In this document: positions 1 through 10,200 of the stretch, one piece after another
Numbering within the stretch: position 1 is the first letter of the stretch
Layout of the letters: every line of letters begins with the position of its first letter
DNA from: Acidobacteria bacterium Ga0077534
GTDB lineage: Bacteria; Acidobacteriota; Blastocatellia; Pyrinomonadales; Pyrinomonadaceae
Length of the DNA: 64,000 nucleotides
Reading direction: 5' to 3'
Assembly (NCBI GenBank): GCA_001464455.1
Contig: LNEI01000026.1
Coordinates: 117,450-181,449, forward strand
Program-made: the position numbers and the translations under genes
Notes under the pieces: generated by a model
What the model saw: only the letters and a program-made list of their open reading frames with translations
What the model was told of the DNA's origin: nothing
Databases searched by the model: none

Positions 1-1635
<1,635 letters not shown>

Positions 1636-1662
1636 TTAGTTTCTAAATTAATTAATGTAAGC

Positions 1663-2064
1663 CTATCCGGTACAAGCCGGACAAAGGCCTCGTAACGTTA
1701 TCTCGATCGACTCGGGTTTGAATCGCGAACGCTCAGCCGCTTCGTTCAACATTCCGTCGGGGATCTGTAGTTCCAGATCGACCAGCTTCCCGCACACGTT
1801 GCACATCGCGTGGTCGTGCCGCATCAGGTTTCGGTCGTAGCGACTTGCGTCATTTCCGAACGTTACCTCACCGATCAAATTTTCATTCTTTAGGTAATGC
1901 AGCGAATTATAGACGGTCGCAAAGGAAATACCCGGCAATATCCGACGAGCGTCCTCAAAAACCTCATTCGCAGTCAAATGATTTTCCGACTCACGAATGA
2001 CCTGTAACACGGCCTGCCGTTGCTTGGTCAATCCTAAAGTCTTGATTTCCTGTAGTTGATCCAT
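1663..2064 (-). CDS. perR: Fur-family peroxide-responsive repressor, PerR-like
   Basis: A 133-residue Fur-superfamily regulator with an N-terminal winged helix (about residues 10-80, containing the recognition-helix segment SFATVYNSLHYL) and a C-terminal dimerisation domain. The metal-site segment is RHDHAMCNVCGKLVDL and a second Cys pair is CPAC near the C-terminus, so both structural zinc CxxC pairs are present. PerR rather than Fur is inferred from the katG gene directly downstream and from an operator-like palindrome in its own promoter. Family members bind Fe or Mn and lose DNA binding when peroxide oxidises metal-bound His. It probably represses itself and katG. Assignment to the Fur family is certain; the peroxide-sensing role is inferred from context. 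Confidence 0.9.
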   Translation of the reverse strand: MDQLQEIKTLGLTKQRQAVLQVIRESENHLTANEVFEDARRILPGISFATVYNSLHYLKNENLIGEVTFGNDASRYDRNLMRHDHAMCNVCGKLVDLELQIPDGMLNEAAERSRFKPESIEITLRGLCPACTG

Positions 2065-2083
2065 TGTAATGCTTGATTCCCCC

Positions 2084-2114
2084 TTAGAATAATTCCAATT
2101 CTAATTCGTGTCAA
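2084..2114 (-). promoter_or_regulatory. perR-katG promoter with embedded PerR/Fur-type operator
   Basis: On the minus strand there is a TTGACA -35 (2109-2114), a 17-bp spacer and a TATTCT -10 (2086-2091). Inside it lies a perfect inverted repeat, TTAGAAT (2084-2090) and ATTCTAA (2098-2104). The left 15 bp also read as a 7-1-7 PerR/Fur box with one mismatch. A repressor bound here would cover the spacer and the -10 element, so autoregulation by the adjacent PerR-like protein is likely. The predicted transcript starts only about 15 nt before the perR ATG. Confidence 0.72.
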
Positions 2115-2203
2115 CCTCTGGTGATCGGAAGTTCCCATGGTGATAAACCGCGGCCGTCCGGCACGTGCGCAGTTCCACGGGATTCGGGTACAATCTACCC
2201 AAC

Positions 2204-2692
2204 GTGAAGCGCTCAAAGGACAGATTGATCCGTATTTTGCAGAACGCTTACTCCGGAGAGGTAGCGGCGGCCTATGCGTATCGCGGGCACTGGGGATCGC
2301 TTAAAGACTCTCCTGAAAGATCTCGCATTAAGGATATCGAAGCTGAAGAGTGGGACCATCGCCGGCGTGTCGGGGAATGGCTGACGAACCTAGGCTCCGG
2401 GCCGAATATGATCCGCGAGAAGGTGTTTTGGACGATGGGTCGAACGCTAGGCATTTCGTGCTATATCTCCGGTTGGTTTATGCCGATGTATTTCGCTGGC
2501 CGGCTTGAAAGCAAGAATTCGGAAGAATACGAAGATGCCGCGGCTCTTGCCCGTGATCTCAAAATGGATGAATGTGTCAAAGATCTACTCGATATGGCCC
2601 GAGTCGAGGTCGAACACGAAGAGTTCTTCCGCAGCGTCGTTGCAGGCCACCGGCTCTTGCCAATTATGAAAACCGTTTTTCGCTGGAGCTAG
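2204..2692 (+). CDS. Coq7/ferritin-like diiron protein
   Basis: A roughly 162-residue, mostly helical protein resembling the Coq7 (demethoxyubiquinone hydroxylase) branch of the ferritin-like superfamily. Candidate diiron ligands are the Glu of YSGEVAAAYAYRGHW, the EAEEWDHRR motif, and the EVEHEEFF motif near the C-terminus, which repeats the ExxH pattern. A hydrophobic stretch around residues 85-105 could anchor it at the membrane, as in Coq7. I chose the GTG at 2204 because homology-like sequence starts just after it. A GTG at 2165 in the same frame would add 13 residues; neither start has a clear ribosome site. True Coq7 function is not assured, because acidobacteria commonly use menaquinone. 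It is divergent from perR, so a role in oxidative-stress or iron chemistry is possible. Confidence 0.75.
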   Translation: MKRSKDRLIRILQNAYSGEVAAAYAYRGHWGSLKDSPERSRIKDIEAEEWDHRRRVGEWLTNLGSGPNMIREKVFWTMGRTLGISCYISGWFMPMYFAGRLESKNSEEYEDAAALARDLKMDECVKDLLDMARVEVEHEEFFRSVVAGHRLLPIMKTVFRWS

Positions 2693-2697
2693 ATAGA

Positions 2698-4491
2698 TCA
2701 CTTGATCGTCAGCTCAAACGGCAGCAGAAGCATCGCTTCTCCTCTCTGCATCTGATCGAGCATGGACGAGAACCGAAACGCCCGCCTGACATCGCGCGGC
2801 ATAGACTCTAAAAGTGCAGCCTGCGCTTTGTGATCAGCGGTCATCTGCGTTTCTTCTGCTCCAAAATACTCTTCAAGAAACGGCCGAGGTGCTGGAAAAA
2901 CCGCCCGCCTAACATCCTTATCAGCCGGAAGCTGAGCAAGTTCTTTAGCGATATCGATCGCCTTTTCGAGGCCGCCGAATTCATCGATCAAGCCATTTGC
3001 CTTTGCCTGCGTACCTGTCCAAACGCGCCCTTGAGCAAGCGTATTTACTTCCTCGACAGTCTTGTTACGCCCTTTGGCGACCTTTGGCAGGAAATTGTCA
3101 AAATAGATGGTGTTGGTCTGGGCTTCCATCTTGGCACGTTCCTCCGGTGTCCATTTTTCTGTCGCACGGAAGATGCCGGCGTTTTTGCCCCGCAGAACGT
3201 ACTCGTTGGAAATGCCGAGCCAGTCATAAAATCCTTTAACCACCGGCTTGCCCATAAAAACGCCGATAGAACCTGTGATCGATGTAGGCTCGGCAACGAT
3301 CTTATTGGCGTTGCAGGCTATGTAGTACCCGCCTGACGCAGCTACATCGCCCATCGACACGACAAACGGTTTTTTCAATTTCGCGTTCTCTATCGCATGC
3401 CACATCAGGTCGGACGCCAGGGCTGAGCCACCCGGAGAGTCGACGCGCAGGACTATAGCCTTTACCGTCGAATCGCTCGCAGCATCATTGATCGCCTTGA
3501 CCAAAGTGTCTGAACCTGCAACTTCGCCGCTGAGCGGGCCACTGCCGGAACGGCCGACGTTGATCGCTCCGGACGCATAAATAACGGCTACTTTTTCGCC
3601 CGTATTAAGCCCAAGGCTATCCGACGTTACGTCGCGATACGCGCCGCCGCTGATGGTTCGGAGCTTGTCATTCTCGGCATATCCGAGGCGGGTCTTTATC
3701 TCGTTGTCGATCTGGTCACGATACAACGCGTCATCGATCAAGCCGACCGATTTTGCCTGGATCGCATTGTACGGCGCCCCGTCGATTAGGGCTTTAACAT
3801 CCTCAACGCTTTTTTTGCGGGATTCGGCGATCGCCGAGGTGTAACTCGAAACGTACTCATCAAGGATCGCGTTGATGACCTCACGCTGGCCCTCGCCCAT
3901 TTCCTTTTTGGTGTATTGATCTGGAGCATTTTTGTACTTTGGGCCGATCTGGATGACATCCGCCTCGATCCCCAGTTTATCGAGCGAACCACGATAAAAC
4001 ATTGCTTCAGCAGCAAAGCCGTTGACATAAATATCACCCGGAGGAGGCAGAAAGATCTTATCGGCGGCCGTTGCCAGAAAATACTCGCGGTTGGTGCCGA
4101 TCTCCATGTAGGCGTAAACAGGTTTGCCAGAAGTCTTAAATTCCTTGATCGCTTCACGCAGCTCATTGGCTTTGCCCCAGCCTATGCCCGGAAAATCGAT
4201 GTCGAGAAGTATCGCGCCTATCCGATTATCAACCTTCGCCTTGCGAAGCTGCGTAAGCAGGCTCGTGAAAGATTGCGGCTGGCTGACACCGAGAGCTTTT
4301 GCGAGCGGCTCTTCGGCAACGTAATCGGGTAGGTCGCCGGACAGGCTTAGCACCAAAAGGCTGTTATTCGCAACGCTTGGCTGGTTCATCGACCGCGTTG
4401 CGACGATCAGGCCGATCACGCCGAGAATGAGCAAGAGAACTAAAACGCCGCCGAGAAAAAGTAATATTTTTGAGGTTTTTGACATTGCCAT
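2698..4491 (-). CDS. sppA: Signal peptide peptidase SppA, 67K type
   Basis: A membrane-anchored serine protease that degrades signal peptides left in the inner membrane after secretion. It has 597 residues, the usual length of the long two-domain SppA form. One N-terminal transmembrane helix (about 8-31) is followed by two ClpP-like halves. The catalytic Lys is in PKYKNAP (Lys187 by comparison with E. coli SppA) and the nucleophile Ser386 is in GDVAASGGYY. The conserved RVDSPGGS and TSITGSIGVF segments frame the active site. A second ATG two codons downstream is possible. It converges with the Coq7-like gene, with only five bases between them. Identification is secure. Confidence 0.95.
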   Translation of the reverse strand: MAMSKTSKILLFLGGVLVLLLILGVIGLIVATRSMNQPSVANNSLLVLSLSGDLPDYVAEEPLAKALGVSQPQSFTSLLTQLRKAKVDNRIGAILLDIDFPGIGWGKANELREAIKEFKTSGKPVYAYMEIGTNREYFLATAADKIFLPPPGDIYVNGFAAEAMFYRGSLDKLGIEADVIQIGPKYKNAPDQYTKKEMGEGQREVINAILDEYVSSYTSAIAESRKKSVEDVKALIDGAPYNAIQAKSVGLIDDALYRDQIDNEIKTRLGYAENDKLRTISGGAYRDVTSDSLGLNTGEKVAVIYASGAINVGRSGSGPLSGEVAGSDTLVKAINDAASDSTVKAIVLRVDSPGGSALASDLMWHAIENAKLKKPFVVSMGDVAASGGYYIACNANKIVAEPTSITGSIGVFMGKPVVKGFYDWLGISNEYVLRGKNAGIFRATEKWTPEERAKMEAQTNTIYFDNFLPKVAKGRNKTVEEVNTLAQGRVWTGTQAKANGLIDEFGGLEKAIDIAKELAQLPADKDVRRAVFPAPRPFLEEYFGAEETQMTADHKAQAALLESMPRDVRRAFRFSSMLDQMQRGEAMLLLPFELTIK

Positions 4492-4954
4492 GCTGAATCG
4501 TGAGCCGCACTTTCCGGCTAATTAGATTCTACGACATCCGACGGTCGAAAGTTTAAAAGCGAGGCTGAAGCGTCGGCCAGCCGTTAAATAGCACGGCGAT
4601 TTTATGCAGTAAGGGGTCGAAACTCCGCTCTTAAGGGCCGTTCTCGGTAACAAACCGTTGGGACGCACACAATGTGAGAATCCTGTAACTGTATGTCCTA
4701 CCTTAGTTTAGCGATTTTACTGCGATCGCCTGTCCCGAGTGTCCCACGGGTGTCCCACGGGGTGCGTGGGACAAATAAGTCTATATATATCAGCACTTCC
4801 GCTTCTAAAATCGACGATTTTCCAAACATTTTGAAAAATAATCCTCTGCAGCGAATCCACGTAAATGCAACACTGTATCATGGCTAGGATATTTTGTCAA
4901 GTTTCTCGTTTGCTTGGTAGCGGTCGATCTGAGGAACTTGAGCGCGTCGGCGGT
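4492..4954. other. 463-bp intergenic region between sppA and a methyltransferase gene
   Basis: No convincing gene. It should contain the sppA promoter (minus strand), but I see no strong -35/-10 pair. The middle carries a cluster of GTCCCA/TGGGAC repeats, listed separately, followed by an AT-rich TATATATA segment. A 64-codon frame at 4693-4887 is made mostly of this repeat sequence, has no ribosome site, and is not accepted as a gene. A short GGTCGAAACTCC string near 4616 resembles a tRNA T-loop, but no cloverleaf can be drawn around it. Confidence 0.5.
4733..4774. repeat. GTCCCA palindromic repeat cluster, copy 1
   Basis: Within about 40 bp there are two direct copies of TGTCCCACGG, one weaker TGTCCCGAG, and an inverted TGGGACA. 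TGTCCCAC (4751-4758) and GTGGGACA (4766-4773) form an 8-bp hairpin arm pair with a 7-nt loop. The same core recurs in intergenic DNA near 50.83-50.94 kb, so it behaves as an interspersed motif rather than a local accident. Function is unknown. Confidence 0.6.
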
Positions 4955-5539
4955 CTATTTCTGGGCGGTAATGATGTTTAGGATCCCCGCAAGCCGCTTT
5001 TCGACCTCGATGCCCTCGAATCCTGCATCGGCGACCGACGCCGCGGTCCGCCGGTTAAAATGATCGTCGATGATAGCGGTCGTTAATACATTGAGAGCAT
5101 CAAAGGCGTAGCCTAGTAGGCCGTCGGGGCGGACGTGTTCGATTAGGATCAGTTGGCCGCCGGGTTTAAGAACACGGCGGATCTCGGCGAATCCCCGTGC
5201 CGGATCGGGTACCGAGCAGAAAACCAAGGTCGCAAATACAGCATCGAAATGATCTGCGGGAAACGGCAGAGTTTGAGCATCGGTCTGGATCAGGTCGATC
5301 TGGTGGGCTTTCGGTCGGGCGATCTCGATCATTTGCCGGGATATCTCGCTTGCGACGGCGTGGCGGCAGTTGGGATAGAATTTGAAGTTCACGCCGGTTC
5401 CGGCCCCGATCTCGAGGATCCTGCCATTAGCCGGAAGGGCGGACAGAACCCGACGCCTAAGACGGTCCAAATAGTAGTGCTCGAGCGGAGCAAACGCCCG
5501 GTCGTAAAAACTTGCGAAACTATCGTAAGTCTGCGGCAC
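4955..5539 (-). CDS. Class I SAM-dependent methyltransferase (UbiE/Methyltransf_11 type)
   Basis: A 194-residue single-domain methyltransferase. Motif I is ILEIGAGTGVN (about residues 41-51) for the AdoMet glycine loop. The acidic SEIS segment follows as motif II, DAQTLPFPADHFDAVFATLVFC is the region of motifs III/IV, and RRVLKPGGQLILIEH is the post-motif strand typical of the Methyltransf_11 family. The substrate cannot be read from the sequence; small-molecule, quinone or lipid methylation are the common roles of relatives. It stands alone on the minus strand, divergent from the sigma-54 activator gene at 5634, so the 94 bp between them hold both promoters. Confidence 0.88.
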   Translation of the reverse strand: MPQTYDSFASFYDRAFAPLEHYYLDRLRRRVLSALPANGRILEIGAGTGVNFKFYPNCRHAVASEISRQMIEIARPKAHQIDLIQTDAQTLPFPADHFDAVFATLVFCSVPDPARGFAEIRRVLKPGGQLILIEHVRPDGLLGYAFDALNVLTTAIIDDHFNRRTAASVADAGFEGIEVEKRLAGILNIITAQK

Positions 5540-5633
5540 ATTGAGATTTTACCGTGTTCTTGACCGAATGGACGATTTCGTTTTTCAAAACGGGTTGTCT
5601 ATAATCGAGTCCTTTCGGATCTAAGCGATCAAT

Positions 5634-7061
5634 ATGGCAAAAAAAGGCCAGATCCTCATCTGTGACGACGAAGAAATAATGCGCGACGTGCTCGAGACGA
5701 TCCTCTCGGGGGCCGGGCACAAGGTCGACCTCGCTAAAACTGGCGAGGAGGCGATCGAAGCCTATTCGCAAAAGCTCTATGACGTGGTGCTGATGGATGT
5801 TTCGATGCCCGGCATCGGCGGCCTGACCGCGTTGGAACGCTTGATGGCGATGGATCCGGAGGCCGTCGTACTGATGGTGACGGCGTACGCGACCTTCGAC
5901 ACGGCGATCTCGGCCTGGGAAAAAGGGGCGGCGGGCGTCATTCGCAAACCGTTTCAGAACGAGCAGATCATCGCCCTCGTCGCGAAAGGCATAAAGAAGC
6001 GACGAAAAGAGGAAGAGCGGCAGGTGCTTCGCCAGGCGATGGTTCGGTCGGTCAACCGCGAAGGCTTCATCGGCCGGTCGGAGATAATGGAGAACGTGTT
6101 TCGGCTTGTCGAACGCGTGGCACAGGCGCGTTCGACGGTGTTGATCACGGGTGAGAGCGGTACCGGTAAAGAGCTTGTTGCCAAAGCCATCCACGAATCG
6201 AGCCCGCGGTCCGAATCTCCCTTTGTCGCCGTAAATTGCTCAAATATACCGTCGGAGCTGCTTGAATCGGAGCTTTTTGGACACACGAAGGGAGCCTTCA
6301 CCGGAGCGGTCTCGGCAAAAAAAGGCCTTTTCGAGGTTGCGGACACCGGATCTATCTTTCTTGACGAAATAGGCGATCTCCGGCCGGAGACGCAGGTTCG
6401 CCTGCTTCGTGTTTTGCAGGAACGCGAATTCACTCCCGTCGGTGACACTACGCCGGTGAAAGTAGATGTCAGGATCATCGCCGCCACCAATGTAGATCTC
6501 AAGGAAGCAGTACGAAGCGGACAGTTTCGCGAGGATCTTTATTATCGCCTTTCCGTAGTGCCGATCGAGCTGCCGCCGCTGCGTGAGCGGCGCGAAGACA
6601 TCCTGCCACTTGCGCAGTTTTTTATTCGCAAATATTCGGCTGAGAATGGCCGCGATATTACCGATTCGATACGGCCGGATGTATTGTCGCTGCTCGAAAG
6701 CTACAACTATCCAGGCAACGTGCGTGAGCTCGAGAATATCGTCGAACGGGCGATCGTCATAGCACCTAGCGATGAGATAACGGTCGAGTGTTTGCGGCCC
6801 GAGGTTCGTGATCCGGAGCTTGCGTTCAAGATGATAGCCGACACAGAGGGTGTGTCGAGCGAGATCGATCTTTCTCGCGGGGTTAACTTTTACGACGAGG
6901 TCAAGAGGTTTGAGATCGATCTTATTCGCCGGGCTCTTGATCAGACAGGCGGCCATCAGTCGCGAGCAGCTCGCCTTTTAGGGCTTAATGCAACGACGCT
7001 GAACTCAAAAATAAAGAGCTACAATATCCGCACTTTGCCCGCCAGCAGTACAAAATTCTAG
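5634..7061 (+). CDS. NtrC-family sigma-54-dependent response regulator
   Basis: A 475-residue transcription activator of enhancer-binding type with all three parts. The receiver domain spans about 5-120, with phosphoacceptor Asp55 in VVLMDVSMPG and the acidic pair DDEE at 11-14. The AAA+ domain spans about 145-375, with Walker A GESGTGKE (173-180), the sigma-54 contact loop GAFTGA (220-225) and Walker B FLDE. The C-terminus is a Fis-type helix-turn-helix, GGHQSRAARLLGLNATTL. It remodels sigma-54 RNA polymerase at -24/-12 promoters when phosphorylated. No sensor kinase is adjacent, so it is an orphan here. A TATAAT at 5600-5605 may be its -10. The neighbouring TonB-receptor genes have sigma-54-like promoters and are its most likely targets. 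Confidence 0.95.
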   Translation: MAKKGQILICDDEEIMRDVLETILSGAGHKVDLAKTGEEAIEAYSQKLYDVVLMDVSMPGIGGLTALERLMAMDPEAVVLMVTAYATFDTAISAWEKGAAGVIRKPFQNEQIIALVAKGIKKRRKEEERQVLRQAMVRSVNREGFIGRSEIMENVFRLVERVAQARSTVLITGESGTGKELVAKAIHESSPRSESPFVAVNCSNIPSELLESELFGHTKGAFTGAVSAKKGLFEVADTGSIFLDEIGDLRPETQVRLLRVLQEREFTPVGDTTPVKVDVRIIAATNVDLKEAVRSGQFREDLYYRLSVVPIELPPLRERREDILPLAQFFIRKYSAENGRDITDSIRPDVLSLLESYNYPGNVRELENIVERAIVIAPSDEITVECLRPEVRDPELAFKMIADTEGVSSEIDLSRGVNFYDEVKRFEIDLIRRALDQTGGHQSRAARLLGLNATTLNSKIKSYNIRTLPASSTKF

Positions 7062-7073
7062 AAAATAATCCGA
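7061..7073 (+). promoter_or_regulatory. Candidate enhancer site, 13-mer shared with the second TonB-receptor region
   Basis: GAAAATAATCCGA begins on the last base of the NtrC-family gene's stop codon, 75-87 bp before the -24 element of the sigma-54-like promoter at 7146. Its exact reverse complement occurs at 12808-12820, upstream of the other sigma-54 promoter. An inverted half-like TCTCGG lies at 7100-7105. Position and recurrence suggest an upstream activator site, but binding is only inferred. Confidence 0.45.
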
Positions 7074-7145
7074 ACTTTCATATAAGAATCTGCCAATTTT
7101 CTCGGTTTTACGCTGTTAAGCCTTACATTTTGTATCGCGCCACCT

Positions 7146-7162
7146 CTGGCATAGATTTTGTC
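7146..7162 (+). promoter_or_regulatory. Sigma-54-like promoter before TonB-receptor gene
   Basis: CTGGCATAGATTTTGTC matches the -24/-12 pattern, with GG at 7148-7149 and the -12 pair GT at 7160-7161, exactly 12 bp apart. The consensus -12 GC is replaced by GT, so it is a weaker match than the one at 12938. It lies about 67 bp upstream of the receptor ATG and directly after an NtrC-family gene. Confidence 0.55.
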
Positions 7163-7228
7163 TTACACTACCTGACTATCGCTAAATAGTAAGAGAAATC
7201 AGTATTACTTACACCCAGGAGGAACAAG

Positions 7229-10200
7229 ATGAAGAGGTTTTCAATCACCTTTTTGCTCATGCTTATCAGCTCCGTCGCCCTATTTGGACAGGGAACGACC
7301 GGTAGACTTACCGGTACCGTCTCAGGTCCGGACGGACTGCTGCCGGGAGCGACCGTTGTCGTTCGAGATAACGGAACTAGCAAAGAGGTAACGGTTACGA
7401 CGAACGAAGAAGGGGTCTATCAGGTACCCCAGCTTGAGTTCGGTACATACACAATTAGAATTACCGCCCCGGGCTTTAAGACCCTGGTGGCTAACGAGCA
7501 GAAGATCGACGTCGGTCGTACGGCCACGTTCAATGCTGTACTCGAAGTCGGTGCAGTTTCTGCTGAGGTCGTCGTCACCGCCGGTGCTGACGTCCTTACA
7601 ACCAATACAGCACAGGTCAGCAACACGATCAGCCCGCAGCAGATCATGACGCTGCCTTTGATCACGCGTAGCCCGCTGTCGCTTACACTGCTTCAGGCAG
7701 GTACATCGTCGAACGGCCTTACCACGATCAATGGTATGCGCACGACGATGACCAACATCACGCGTGACGGTATCAACATTCAGGATACCTTCATCCGTGC
7801 TAACGCTACGGACTTTGCTCCCGGCCGTCCTTCTGTGGACGATACGGCAGAGTTCACGATCACGACGGTCAATCAGGAAGCCGATCAGGGTTCCGGTTCC
7901 GCACAGATCCGTCTCGTTACGCCGCGTGGTACCAGCGAATTTACAGGTGCTTTGTTTGCGTACAGCCGCAACTCGGGTTTTGGAGCAAACAGCTTCTTTA
8001 ATAACCGCAGTTCGTCGGCAGCAGTCAACACGAAGCCATCTTTCCGCAACCGCTGGCAGTACGGCGGCAAGATCAGCGGCCCGATCTGGCTTCCCTTCTT
8101 TGGTGAAGGCCCGGCTCGCTTTAACAAGCTGATGGACAAGGCTAAGTTCTTCTTCTCATATGAAGGGATCAAAGACCCTGTCAGCGGTGCCGCTACCCGT
8201 ACCATCCTGACGCCGACCGCTCGCGCAGGTGGATTCTCGTGGCTGCGTACCAACAGCACATCGGTCACGCCGTTCTGCCCATCGCAGGCTGTCGGCAGCG
8301 TTTGTACTATCCCGAATCTTCTTGCCTTTGCAAACGCACAGGGCTTAGCCGTTCCTACGACGATCGACTCGGTGGTCATGTCTCGCGTCCTCTCAGGTAT
8401 CCCGACCGAGAGCAACTTTACTGGTGGTGACGGCCTCAACACAGCCGGTTTCCGTCTCCTTCGTCGCCAGGACCAGACGCGTAATCAGTACTCGTCACGT
8501 TTTGACGTAGATCTTACTGAAAAGGATTCGGTCCTCTTCATCTATAACTACAATAAAGAGGTCAACCTTCGCCCCGACATCGACACAACCGGTTTTACTG
8601 CCGTCCCGCAGGGCGAGCAGTTCTCTGACAATAAACAGTACACCGGTGCATATCGTCGTGTTTTCACGAGCAACTTCGTGAATGAAATTCGCGGCGGTTT
8701 GTTCAAGACGGCGGTCCCTTTTGACGCTTCCGGTAACAGTCCCGCGGATTATCACTTGGCTACAACCCTTGTGGCGAATCCCCAGAACTCATTTATGGAT
8801 CAGGGACGATTTACCGAAAACTGGAATCTCCAGTCGAACGGTGATTGGATCCGCGGCAACCACAGCTTCAAGTTTGGTGGACAGCTACAGTGGATGAAGG
8901 TTGATGCTTACAACGACGCCGGTATCATTCCGACCGTCAGTTTAGGTACCAACGCCAATACCCCCTCGCTTACCGTAACCAATTTTGCAAATATTGGTGG
9001 TATCAACAGTGCGACCACAGCAAACGCTGCTCTCGCTCTGTTTGGCGGTATCGTTAGTCAGACGACCCAGTCGTTCAACGTTCTGAATATCAGCCAGGGT
9101 TTCGTGGCAGAACGTGCAAACGAGCCTATCCGTCATGCTGCTCACTCGCTCTATTTTGCTGATCGTTGGCAGATCAAGCCTAGCTTGACACTTTCGCTCG
9201 GCGTTCGTTGGGAACTCTATCCTGCTCTCGAGCTTGCCACCGGTACTGCTCTCGAGCCGCTCATTGACGATCTCGATAATCCGCTTCCATCGCTTCTTCG
9301 CACGAACGGCAGCTATGTGCCGATCGGTACGAACGTAGGCAAAGAGAACGCATACTACAAGACGAAGTGGGATGATTTCGCACCGAACTTCGGATTTGCA
9401 TGGGCCCCTTCTTTCAAGAGCGGCCTTGGCAAGTTCCTGTTTGGCGATCGCTCGGTGATCCGCGGTGGCTACAGCCACGCTCTGGGTAACGACTCGATCA
9501 TCACGTCGATCCGTAATGCATCGCTCAACAACTCCGGTTTAGCCAGAACGGCGAACACGATCCAGCTCCAAAATGGACGGCTTTCGACCCCGGCGTCGTT
9601 CGTCCTTCCTAGTGCTCCGGCGTTTATACCACCTCCTCGCACTTACCTTCAGAATAACACCCCTTCTTTTGGTAATTTCGGAACGGTTTTCGCGATCGAC
9701 CCGAATATTGAGACCACTCGTGTAAAGCAGATGAGTTTTGGTGTTCAGCGTGAGTTCTTTGGCAATACTGCGGTAGAAGCACGATATGTCGGGACCTCAA
9801 GCAACAATTTGGTTCGTAGCATCGACTATAATCAGATCGATATCCGGAGCAATGGATTCGCCGCTGATTTTAATCGTGCCTTGGCAAACTTCAGATTGAC
9901 AGGGAATGCTTTCTGCGCAACCGCCGGATGCCAGACGCTCCAGATATTTACCAACACAAATACCCCAGGATCGGGGCGGCTCGTTGTTGGGACTGGTGGA
10001 CTTGCTTTAGCCACGTTTAACAACGGTCTCAATTCTGGTGCACCCGCTGATCTGGCGGCGACTTTTGTTTCGAATGGGCTAAATAACCATCCAACCGTTG
10101 CCAGCCCAAATAATGTTCCGTTCATCAAGCTTCTTGCGAATCCCGCTTCGGGCGTCGTGAATATTCTTGAGAATGGCGGCTTCTACGACTACCATTCGTT

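Noticed and set aside
4600..4640. Possible tRNA because of a GGTCGAAACTCC string
   Set aside because: No acceptor stem, anticodon arm or D arm can be formed around it.
4693..4887. 64-codon plus-strand frame
   Set aside because: It consists largely of the GTCCCA repeat cluster, has no ribosome site and no recognisable protein features.
5520..6194. 224-codon minus-strand frame
   Set aside because: Lies antisense to the start of the NtrC-family gene and has no domain or ribosome site.
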